Shown here piece by piece: positions 17,679-25,084 of a DNA stretch of 64,000 nt. The position numbers were made by a program, and so were the translations under genes. Positions within the stretch are counted from its first letter, which is position 1, and each line of letters begins with the position of its first letter. The DNA comes from Parapedobacter sp042666505. GTDB taxonomy: Bacteria; Bacteroidota; Bacteroidia; Sphingobacteriales; Sphingobacteriaceae. Location of the stretch: assembly GCF_042666505.1 (NCBI RefSeq), contig NZ_JBHTDN010000010.1:1-64000 (forward strand). The letters run 5' to 3'. The notes under the pieces are model-generated. The model was given only the letters and a program-made list of their open reading frames with translations, was not told the origin of the DNA and made no database searches.

Positions 17679-18764
17679 TTAACTTAAGTACCAGCTATAT
17701 AGCTTTTCTATACCGCTATTCAAGTCCATTTTATGTTGCCAACCTAAATAATTTAGTTTTATTGGACTTGTCAACTTTCTCATCGTACCATCTGCCATCG
17801 TTTGATTAAAATAAAACGACCCCTTAAAATCGATGATCTCTTTAATTAGAAAAGCCAAATCCCTAATACTAATATCCTCCCCCGTCCCTATATTCAGATG
17901 GGTATTCCGTATCTCTTTAGCGTCTCTTGGAATACAATCATCAAAATCCCGATGTTCCATAATGAATACGCAGGCATCCGCCATATCCTCACTCCACAAA
18001 AACTCCCGCATGGGCTTACCACTGCCCCAAATTTCGATTTGAACTGTACGGTCCTCCAATCGGGAGACACCGTACTTGGCCAATATGTGTAAAATCTCCG
18101 CCTCCGTTGCTTGTCCATCAATTCCTTCAATGGGACGTTTATCGAGATCTTTATGGATAGCTTCCCAATCTTTATTTTCCAAGGCTTTTCCCAAATGAAT
18201 CTTGCGGACCAGAGCGGGTAATACATGAGACTTCTCTAAATCAAAATTGTCATTCGGACCATATAAATTAGTCGGCATCACCGAAATGAAATTGGTGCCA
18301 TACTGGATATTGTAGCTTTCGCAAAGTTTAATACCGGCAATCTTGGCGATGGCATAGGGTTCGTTTGTATACTCCAGTGGTCCAGTCAGCAATGAATCCT
18401 CAGACATTGGCTGTGGCGCTTCCTTTGGATAAATGCAGGTGCTGCCCAAGAACAGCAACTTTTTGACTCCGTGTTTATAACTCTGATGGATCACATTATT
18501 CTGGATCATCAGATTTTCATAAATAAAATCAGCGCGGTAAGTGTTATTGGCTACAATCCCCCCAACTTTGGCAGCTGCCAGAAATACGTATTCAGGTTTC
18601 TCGGTAGCGAAAAAATCATCTACGGCAACTGCATTAGTCAAGTCAAGTAGCGAATGGCTCCGGGTTAATAAGTTGGTGTAGCCCCTTTCTTGAAGGTTTT
18701 TCAGGATAGCGCTGCCAACCAATCCTCGGTGCCCCGCAACATATAATTTGGAACCTTTATCCAT
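17679..18764 (-). CDS. fcl: GDP-L-fucose synthase
   Basis: A 361-residue SDR that epimerises and reduces GDP-4-keto-6-deoxy-D-mannose to GDP-L-fucose with NADPH. It has the nucleotide motif GHRGLVGSA (12-20), SSTCIYP with the variant LGSTCIYPKEAPQP, and the catalytic YAIAKIAG. Compared with the ~320-residue E. coli enzyme it carries an insertion of about 40 residues after LGKALENKDW, which I know from other Bacteroidota homologues. Its ATG overlaps the gmd stop by one base (TAATG), so the two GDP-fucose genes are tightly coupled. GDP-mannose must come from genes outside the window. Confidence 0.92.
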   Translation of the reverse strand: MDKGSKLYVAGHRGLVGSAILKNLQERGYTNLLTRSHSLLDLTNAVAVDDFFATEKPEYVFLAAAKVGGIVANNTYRADFIYENLMIQNNVIHQSYKHGVKKLLFLGSTCIYPKEAPQPMSEDSLLTGPLEYTNEPYAIAKIAGIKLCESYNIQYGTNFISVMPTNLYGPNDNFDLEKSHVLPALVRKIHLGKALENKDWEAIHKDLDKRPIEGIDGQATEAEILHILAKYGVSRLEDRTVQIEIWGSGKPMREFLWSEDMADACVFIMEHRDFDDCIPRDAKEIRNTHLNIGTGEDISIRDLAFLIKEIIDFKGSFYFNQTMADGTMRKLTSPIKLNYLGWQHKMDLNSGIEKLYSWYLS

Positions 18765-19876
18765 TATTCAAAATAATTCAGTGTCTGATAACCGCCTTCT
18801 TTCAGATATTGTTCTTTTTTCATCAGCTTAATATCGCCCTCCATCATATCTTTCACGAGATCTTCTAAAGTAAATTCGGGCTCCCATCCCAATTTGGTCT
18901 TTGCTTTGTTTGGGTCACCGATTAGCAAGTCCACTTCCGTAGGTCGGAAATACCGCGGATCTACGGCGACTACTTCTTTACCTATCTCCGCCTGGTAATC
19001 AGGATTGCTACCAGATTTAATATAACCCTTTTCTTCAACACCTTCACCCTTGAATTCAAGTTCTATACCGGCTTCAGCAAAAGCCATCGTGACAAAGTCA
19101 CGGACCCTCGTTGTCTTTCCCGTAGCGATAACCCAGTCTTCGGCTTCTTCCGCTTGCAGGATCATCCACATCATTCGTACGTAGTCTTTTGCATGTCCCC
19201 AATCTCGCTGGGCATTGAGATTGCCTAAGTAAAGTTTATCCTGCAAACCTAATGCAATACGAGCTGCCGCACGGGTAATCTTTCGAGTCACGAACGTTTC
19301 GCCTCGTATTGGCGATTCATGGTTGAACAGGATTCCATTGCTGGCAAATATATTGTAAGCCTCCCGGTAGTTCACCGTGATCCAGTAGGCGTAGAGTTTA
19401 GCAACGGCATATGGGCTGCGTGGATAGAAAGGTGTGGTTTCGGACTGAGGAACTGCTTGCACGAGACCATAAAGCTCGGATGTGGAAGCCTGATATATAC
19501 GGGTTTTTTTTTCCAGCCCAAGAAAACGGATTGCTTCAAGCAAACGGAGTGTACCGATACCGTCTGCATTGGCCGTATATTCCGGTGTGTCAAAACTGAC
19601 TTTGACATGGCTCATTGCGGCCAAGTTATAGATTTCGTCGGGCTGGATTTTTTGAATGAGGCGAATGAGGTTGGTACTGTCTGTCATGTCGCCGTAATGC
19701 AAGATGAACTTGGGATGCGCAACATGTGGATCTTCATACAGGTGGTCGATACGGTCGGTATTGAACAAAGATGTACGGCGTTTAAGGCCATGTACAGTAT
19801 ATCCTTTCTTCAGAAGAAATTCGCTGAGATATGCGCCGTCCTGACCGGTAACGCCTGTGATGAATGCTGTCTTCAT
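18764..19876 (-). CDS. gmd: GDP-mannose 4,6-dehydratase
   Basis: A 370-residue SDR that converts GDP-D-mannose to GDP-4-keto-6-deoxy-D-mannose. Motifs: GVTGQDGAYLSEFLL (8-22), NLAAMSHV, STSELYG and the catalytic YAVAKLYAYW, then NHESPIRGETFVTRKI and RDWGHAKDYV, all diagnostic of Gmd. Full length for the family. It is the first gene after the broken rmlA, and a strong TAnnTTTG box lies 33 nt upstream of its start, so the gmd-to-wecA part of the locus can be transcribed independently of the rml block. Confidence 0.95.
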   Translation of the reverse strand: MKTAFITGVTGQDGAYLSEFLLKKGYTVHGLKRRTSLFNTDRIDHLYEDPHVAHPKFILHYGDMTDSTNLIRLIQKIQPDEIYNLAAMSHVKVSFDTPEYTANADGIGTLRLLEAIRFLGLEKKTRIYQASTSELYGLVQAVPQSETTPFYPRSPYAVAKLYAYWITVNYREAYNIFASNGILFNHESPIRGETFVTRKITRAAARIALGLQDKLYLGNLNAQRDWGHAKDYVRMMWMILQAEEAEDWVIATGKTTRVRDFVTMAFAEAGIELEFKGEGVEEKGYIKSGSNPDYQAEIGKEVVAVDPRYFRPTEVDLLIGDPNKAKTKLGWEPEFTLEDLVKDMMEGDIKLMKKEQYLKEGGYQTLNYFE

Positions 19877-19909
19877 ATAGTATTATCTAATTTTTTGTTA
19901 ACTGAGCAA

Positions 19910-19917
19910 CAAAAGTA
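19910..19917 (-). promoter_or_regulatory. Promoter -7 box for gmd
   Basis: TACTTTTG on the minus strand matches the Bacteroidota -7 consensus TAnnTTTG and lies 33 nt upstream of the gmd ATG. It sits in the 17-bp sequence GAGCAACAAAAGTACTC (19904-19920, plus-strand reading), which occurs identically in front of the locus regulator at 28195-28211. Its position next to the stop of the rmlA pseudogene would give gmd, fcl and the rest their own transcription start. Confidence 0.6.
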
Positions 19918-19924
19918 CTCATTT

Positions 19925-20790
19925 CTACATAGGTCTGCAAATCTGCAACAAGTATTCGCCATAACCACTTTTTCTTTGCGGCTCGGCTGAAACCGTTAAT
20001 TGACCTGCGTCAATAAATCCCATACGATATGCAATCTCCTCGATGGCTCCTATTTTGAGCCCTTGCCGTTCCTCTATGACCTGAACGAATTGCCCAGCTT
20101 GCATTAAAGAATCGAAAGTGCCGTATCCAACCATGCCGTGCCCCGATTAAATATGCTGACTCTCAGTTTGTCTTGACGCAGGTATTCCTTATTGATATCG
20201 GTGATTTCCTACTCGTTGCGCCATGAGGATTGAATGCTTTTGGCAATCGATACCACGCTGTTGTCATAAAAGTAAAGTCCCGGTACCACGTAATTAGACT
20301 TTGGTTCCGCTGGCTTTTCCTCAATAGATATAACCTTGTTTTGACCGTCAAACTCAACCACCCCATATCGCTCAGGGTCATGTACCTGATAGGCGAATAC
20401 CACGTCGCCTTCAACCTCAGTCGTTGCCTGCAGTATTTTGGACATGCCCGAACCATAAAAAATGTTGTCTCCCAAAATAAGCGCCACTTTATCTTCGCCA
20501 ATGAACTCTTCGCCAATAACAAACGCTTGGGCGAGCCCATTGGATTCCGCCTGAATTGCATAGCTGAACTTGCACCCCAGTTGTGAACCATCATCCAATA
20601 GCTTTTCAAACTGTGGAAGATTACGAGGTGTGGAAATAATCAATATTTGATAAATCCCAGCCAACATCAACACCGACAGGGGGTAATAGATCATTGGCTT
20701 ATCATATACGGGCATAAGTTGCTTGCTTACTGCCAAAGTGAGTGGGTGTAAACGCGTGCCCGAACCGCCTGCTAAAATAATTCCTTTCAT
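19925..20790 (-). pseudogene. rmlA: Glucose-1-phosphate thymidylyltransferase, disrupted by stop and frameshift
   Basis: RmlA makes dTDP-glucose from glucose-1-phosphate and dTTP. The first 193 codons read a normal enzyme (GIILAGGSGTRLHPLT, SKQLMPVYDKPMIYYPL, LILGDNIFYG, EKPAEPKSNYVVPGLYF). A TAG at 20209-20211 then stands where leucine is expected (RNE-stop-EITDIN in place of the family RGELEITD), and about 29 codons later one G is missing near 20121-20122 (GATACGGCACTTTC where GATACGGGCACTTTC is expected), moving the rest (GTFDSLMQAGQFVQVIEERQ...) to another frame. The span of 866 bp equals a 288-289-residue gene minus one base, so nothing else is lost. Two independent lesions argue against a single sequencing error. 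Confidence 0.9.
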
Positions 20791-20797
20791 CTATTAG

Positions 20798-21646
20798 CTA
20801 TAATTTGTTTAGGCATTCCTCCAAACTCTTCCTCCACGTAGGTATATGAAAGCCAAATGTATCTTTAATTTTCTTTTTGTCCAACAGCGAGTACTTCGGC
20901 CGTTTTGCAGGCATAGGATACGCCTCGGTAGAAATACCGTTTACTTTGCAGCTAAATCCCGTAATCTCCCGTATCCCAATTGCAAAATCATACCATGAAA
21001 TTCGTCCTTCATTCGAATAGTGATAGATGCCATTCGTCCACTTACCTGAATGGATAATCGTTAAAATGGCTTTAGCCAAATCTTTGGCATATGTAGGGCT
21101 TCCGATTTGATCGTTTACCACAGCGATCTCCTCTCGTTCGTCCATTAGCCGGAGCATGGTTTTTACAAAGTTCTTTCCGTAGGCGGAATACACCCAAGCG
21201 GTACGGATAATAATAGCGTCCGCACCGGAACGGATGATGGCTTCCTCGCCTAAGTGCTTGGTTTGCCCATATACGTTAATCGGGCTTTTCGGAGCATCTT
21301 CCGGTAAAGGCGTGTCACTTTCGCCGTCAAACACATAGTCGGTAGAGACGTGTAGCAACTTAGCTTGGTTGCTTTCGCACCAATGGGCCATTTGTGCAAC
21401 GCTAAGGTGATTAACCTTGTCTGCTAATTCCCTTTCTTCTTCGGCGACGTCGACAGCCGTATAGGCAGCCGCATTAATAATAATATCTGGGCGGATATCG
21501 TCTAGACGCGTGAAAGTACCAGCCACGGCGTCAAGGGGGAATTCAGTCCTGTCTGTAAAGATGAAGTTGGATTGCGGATAGGAACGGCCTAGATCTTTCA
21601 GCTCAGATCCCAATTGTCCGTTTGCGCCTGTTATCAGAATCTTCAT
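20798..21646 (-). CDS. rmlD: dTDP-4-dehydrorhamnose reductase
   Basis: A 282-residue SDR that reduces dTDP-4-keto-L-rhamnose to dTDP-L-rhamnose. The start MKILITGANGQLGSEL carries the dinucleotide motif; then STDYVFDG (S and Y region) and VYGQTKHLGE with the catalytic YxxxK, and RTAWVYSAYGKNFVKTML, all diagnostic. The frame is intact and of usual length. Its ATG overlaps the rmlC stop by 4 nt. It is intact even though rmlA, 7 nt further downstream, and rmlB, upstream, are broken, so it can only be useful if the missing steps are encoded elsewhere. Confidence 0.93.
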   Translation of the reverse strand: MKILITGANGQLGSELKDLGRSYPQSNFIFTDRTEFPLDAVAGTFTRLDDIRPDIIINAAAYTAVDVAEEERELADKVNHLSVAQMAHWCESNQAKLLHVSTDYVFDGESDTPLPEDAPKSPINVYGQTKHLGEEAIIRSGADAIIIRTAWVYSAYGKNFVKTMLRLMDEREEIAVVNDQIGSPTYAKDLAKAILTIIHSGKWTNGIYHYSNEGRISWYDFAIGIREITGFSCKVNGISTEAYPMPAKRPKYSLLDKKKIKDTFGFHIPTWRKSLEECLNKL

Positions 21647-22203
21647 GCCATTGGGTTATATACGGCATCAAACAAAGGTAGCTCCGCATCTTTTTCGGAG
21701 ATAATCAACTCGTCAGGCTGCAAACCCCAGTCTATGCCAAGAGCCGGATCATCGAACCGTACACCAGCTTCAGATTCTTTATTGTAGTAATTGTCACACT
21801 TATAAAAAAATACAGCCATTTCAGACAATACCACAAAACCGTGTAGGAATCCTCTTGGAATGTATAGCTGCCGGTTGTTTTCCGAGGATAGCTTGACGGC
21901 TACATGTTGGCCGAAGGTGGTTGAGTCCGGCCGGGCATCTATTGCAACGTCGAGCACTTCGCCTTGTAGCACCCTGACCAGTTTGGCTTGAACATGGTTT
22001 CCCCGTTGTGCGTGTAATCCGCGCAATACACCCCGGGTCGAAAAGGATTGATTGTCTTGTACAAAGGGCTTGGTAGCACCGGTAGCTTCGCGAAACCTCG
22101 CTTCGTTGAAACTTTCAAAGAAATAACCCCTACTGTCTTTGAAGACCGTCGGCTCAATGATGTAACACCCCTTCAGAGCGGTTTCTTTGGCGTCCATTAA
22201 CAA
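21643..22203 (-). CDS. rmlC: dTDP-4-dehydrorhamnose 3,5-epimerase
   Basis: A 186-residue cupin-fold epimerase. Diagnostic stretches: FKDSRGYFFESFN, VQDNQSFSTRGVLRGLHAQR (with the catalytic histidine), RPDSTTFGQHVAVKLS and FLHGFVVLSEMAVFFYKCDNYY (second catalytic residues, including the tyrosine). One small oddity is GLHAQRGNHVQAKLVRV, where most enzymes read GLHYQ..P.AQ.KLVR. The gene start overlaps the end of the rmlB remnant by 7 nt and its stop overlaps rmlD, so it sits in a translationally coupled chain. Confidence 0.93.
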   Translation of the reverse strand: MLMDAKETALKGCYIIEPTVFKDSRGYFFESFNEARFREATGATKPFVQDNQSFSTRGVLRGLHAQRGNHVQAKLVRVLQGEVLDVAIDARPDSTTFGQHVAVKLSSENNRQLYIPRGFLHGFVVLSEMAVFFYKCDNYYNKESEAGVRFDDPALGIDWGLQPDELIISEKDAELPLFDAVYNPMA

Positions 22204-22532
22204 TTATATTGTTTTTCGTAGTACTGTTGATAATCCCCGGAGGTAACATGATCCAGCCATTCTTGATTAGTCAGATACCAATCAATGGTTTTGCTTAAGC
22301 CCTGCTCAAAAGAGACGGATGGTTCCCTGCCCAGGTCTTTGTTGATCTTGCTCGCATCAATGGCATAACGCAGGTCATGCCCAGAGCGGTCTTTGACAAA
22401 AGTAATCAGCTGCGCAGAGGGGCCATTGGCCCGTCCGAGTCTTTCGTCCATCTGCCGACACAGTTCGACAAATCCACGCACAACATGTGACCCGATAAAA
22501 CCGGCATTGCCGGTGATTAAAATCGTTTTCAT
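22197..22532 (-). pseudogene. rmlB: dTDP-glucose 4,6-dehydratase with large in-frame internal deletion
   Basis: Only 111 codons remain of an enzyme of about 350. Residues 1-22 are the normal N-terminus (MKTILITGNAGFIGSHVV); the frame then jumps at about residue 22-24 to the C-terminal ~88 residues (LCRQMDERLGRANGPSAQLI, FVKDRSGHDLRYAID, TIDWYLTNQEWLDHV). Roughly 240 residues are lost, including the catalytic DE pair and YxxxK and most of the NAD site, so it cannot be active. The deletion is in frame, so translation still runs through into rmlC, which it overlaps by 7 nt. This may have preserved expression of the downstream genes. Confidence 0.9.
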
Positions 22533-22543
22533 TTCTTCTATTT

Positions 22544-23935
22544 TTAAAGTCGTCCGTCGACCATAGCCCGATCCAGACAGGCTTTGGTATCAAAGATGAC
22601 TCCGCTATTGCGCTTTACTTTTCGATAGTCGAGATCCAAAAATTCCTTATGGGCTACAGCTACGACCACGGCGTCATAAGCCGACGCTTCTGCGATGGTG
22701 TCGAGAATTTCTAGCCCATACGTTTCCCTAACTTCTTTGGCGTTGGCCCAAGGATCATAGATATCCACATCTAGTCCGAATTGCCGCAACTCGTGGTAAA
22801 TATCGACTACTCGGGTATTACGCACATCGGGACAGTTTTCTTTGAAGGTGATGCCCAAGATGAGGGCCTTTGCGCCTTTGACAGGAATGTCTTTCTGAAG
22901 CATGAGTTTGACGACCTTATTGGCCACGAAAGTACCCATCTGTTCGTTGACCCGGCGACCTGACAAGATTACGTTTGGGGTGTAGCCCAGTTGCTCTGCC
23001 TTGTGGGCAAGGTAATACGGGTCCACGCCGATGCAGTGGCCACCTACCAGGCCGGGTTTATAGGGGAGGAAATTCCATTTGGTGCCTGCGGCTTCCAATA
23101 CATCAATGGTATCTATGCCGACGCGGTCAAAAATGAGGGACAGTTCATTAACGAATGAGATATTGACATCGCGCTGAGCATTTTCAATGGCTTTGGCTGC
23201 CTCCGCTACTTTGATGCTGGGAGCCTTATGCGTGCCTGCCTTGATGATGGATGCATACAGGGCGTCAACGCGGTCGGCTGTTTCCGGCGTGGATCCGCTG
23301 GTGACTTTTTTAATATGGGTCAATTTACGGATCTTGTCTCCCGGGCTGATCCGTTCCGGGGAATAACCTACAAAAAAATCTTGATTGAATTTCAACCCCG
23401 AAATCCTTTCCAATATGGGAATACAATCTTCCTCAGTACAACCAGGATAAACGGTCGACTCATAAATGACGATGTCTCCAACACTTAACACTTGGCCAAT
23501 CATTTCAGATGCCCTGGTCAGTGATCCCAAATCCGGTGCTTTGAACTGATCTATTGGAGTGGGTACCGTGACAATATAGGTATTGTAGGCACGAAGGTCA
23601 TCGAAATCGCTCGAGAAAGAAAGGCCAATGTTAACCGAAGTTTCGCACGGGTGGGTAGAGCTGATTTGTCGTTGATTAACCAGTGCCGATGCGTCATCAT
23701 TGGAAGACACAGCATAGTTCTTTCTCGACATGACGCTTCGCAGTTCTTCCATATTAGCTTCGCGCGTATGATCTTCTCCCCGCGTTAACTCTGTGATCCT
23801 CCGTTTATCGATATCAAATCCCAACACCTCATATCGTTTGCCAAATTCGATAGCTAGAGGCAGCCCGACATACCCCAACCCAATTACAGCGACTCGGATA
23901 TTCGGAACAACTGAGGGCAGCGTATCCATACTCAT
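22544..23935 (-). CDS. UDP-N-acetyl-D-hexosamine 6-dehydrogenase (WbpO/TviB-like)
   Basis: A 463-residue nucleotide-sugar dehydrogenase that oxidises C6 of a UDP-HexNAc to the uronic acid in two NAD-dependent steps. Motifs: VAVIGLGYVGLPLAIEFG (Rossmann), VTVPTPID, YESTVYPG, FVGYSPERISPGD, and the catalytic cysteine in GLVGGHCIGVDPYYLAHKA. The pattern fits WbpO/TviB rather than UDP-glucose dehydrogenase. It is some 20-30 residues longer than relatives I recall; the extra stretch follows MSRKNYAVSS and ends before the VTVPTP motif. It would supply a HexNAcA residue, making the polymer acidic. It lies 55 nt after the Wzz-like gene and 11 nt before the rmlB remnant. Confidence 0.85.
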   Translation of the reverse strand: MSMDTLPSVVPNIRVAVIGLGYVGLPLAIEFGKRYEVLGFDIDKRRITELTRGEDHTREANMEELRSVMSRKNYAVSSNDDASALVNQRQISSTHPCETSVNIGLSFSSDFDDLRAYNTYIVTVPTPIDQFKAPDLGSLTRASEMIGQVLSVGDIVIYESTVYPGCTEEDCIPILERISGLKFNQDFFVGYSPERISPGDKIRKLTHIKKVTSGSTPETADRVDALYASIIKAGTHKAPSIKVAEAAKAIENAQRDVNISFVNELSLIFDRVGIDTIDVLEAAGTKWNFLPYKPGLVGGHCIGVDPYYLAHKAEQLGYTPNVILSGRRVNEQMGTFVANKVVKLMLQKDIPVKGAKALILGITFKENCPDVRNTRVVDIYHELRQFGLDVDIYDPWANAKEVRETYGLEILDTIAEASAYDAVVVAVAHKEFLDLDYRKVKRNSGVIFDTKACLDRAMVDGRL

Positions 23936-23990
23936 ATATATACCGCTACTTTTTCGGACATGGAATAAATTTACAATCAGATTGCCATTC

Positions 23991-25079
23991 TCATTCCTCT
24001 TTCATGACATCTTGGTAATATTTCGATAATACTAGCATTATTATCGCTAATAAACCGAATATCATTCCACCTATTACCATTCCCATAGCCTTACCGACAC
24101 GATCTACTTTAAGTGGATACACCGGCTGATCAACCAACTGGATGAGCGGTTGTTCCCGCAATAAACTCATTTTAGTAAGTTCAAGGTTTTGCAAGAGCTG
24201 GCCAAGCATCTCTTTGTTGGCTTCAGCCGAAAACTGAGCCTCTTGAGCGGGAGCAATGCGTTTTACCTGCCGCGTAGGGTTGAGATTGGGCGTAGCATCT
24301 GACGCTTTCGCTGCTGAATAGATCGCTCCCGCCATTACCGCGCGAACGGAATCAACCTTTGCCTGTAATATGGAAATATTTGCTGCAGACTTCTTGGTTT
24401 TCGTTTGGACGTAAAAGTCGTTGACACGACGAACCAAGTTCTCATTAAACGCCTTGGAAAATACCTCATCGGGCGAGGTGACACTTACCTGAATAATGGA
24501 AAGCTTATCATTAAGTTTATTTACCTTCAGAATGTTCTCATTGATCACCTTTGCGAACGCCGTAATAATACTATCCCGTACTCGAAGTTGTTGCGAAGTC
24601 AACTCGGATGAATCCTGCCTAAAATCAAGTGAAATCAGCTCCGGATCATCCTCCCAACCTGACTTTAGCTTATTATAATCAATATATCGCTCAATGAGCA
24701 GTTCACTTGAATCGGAGTGCACATTCGAGAGGAGGGTTTGCGCAAGCATGGTACGCGATTTATACAATTCTAAAATATTATCACCTTGAAAGAGACCATT
24801 TCCTCCCCCCAAATCGATACCGACCATAGCAGCCATGCCCGCATATTGCGAAAGGTTGGTTTTGCTATCACCGCCTTCGAGTACGAATGTTGTTATGGCT
24901 GTATACGCCGGCTTTTTCCAGAATGCGTATCCCAACCCAAATAATCCACCTAATATACCAGCGATGAAAATAATCCGCCATTTAGATAGTAGATAGCGAA
25001 CCCAGCCCTGAAAACCTAAGATTAATTCTTTTACTGAGATTTCATCCTCTTTCATGGGATGTACCGGTTGATTTCTCAT
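23991..25079 (-). CDS. Wzz-like chain-length determinant protein
   Basis: A 362-residue inner-membrane protein with the Wzz topology: a transmembrane segment near the N-terminus (IIFIAGILGGLFGLGYAFW), a long periplasmic, partly coiled part, and a second segment near the C-terminus (MGMVIGGMIFGLLAIIMLVL) preceded by the proline-rich LVDQPVYPLKVDR. There is no cytosolic tyrosine-kinase domain. I chose the ATG at 25079, 5 nt after the SLBB gene; the frame is open to 25148, but those residues overlap the upstream gene. Proteins of this kind set the modal chain length by acting on the Wzy polymerase and contacting the Wza exporter. Confidence 0.85.
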   Translation of the reverse strand: MRNQPVHPMKEDEISVKELILGFQGWVRYLLSKWRIIFIAGILGGLFGLGYAFWKKPAYTAITTFVLEGGDSKTNLSQYAGMAAMVGIDLGGGNGLFQGDNILELYKSRTMLAQTLLSNVHSDSSELLIERYIDYNKLKSGWEDDPELISLDFRQDSSELTSQQLRVRDSIITAFAKVINENILKVNKLNDKLSIIQVSVTSPDEVFSKAFNENLVRRVNDFYVQTKTKKSAANISILQAKVDSVRAVMAGAIYSAAKASDATPNLNPTRQVKRIAPAQEAQFSAEANKEMLGQLLQNLELTKMSLLREQPLIQLVDQPVYPLKVDRVGKAMGMVIGGMIFGLLAIIMLVLSKYYQDVMKEE

Positions 25080-25084
25080 AACCC

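Noticed and set aside
19319..19990. 223-codon plus-strand frame opposite gmd
   Set aside because: It is antisense to a clearly conserved gene; the protein is cysteine-rich with no recognisable domain, so it is a shadow frame.
20163..20609. Second minus-strand frame within rmlA
   Set aside because: It is an alternative reading frame of rmlA sequence; the real frame is identified by conserved RmlA motifs on both sides of the lesions.
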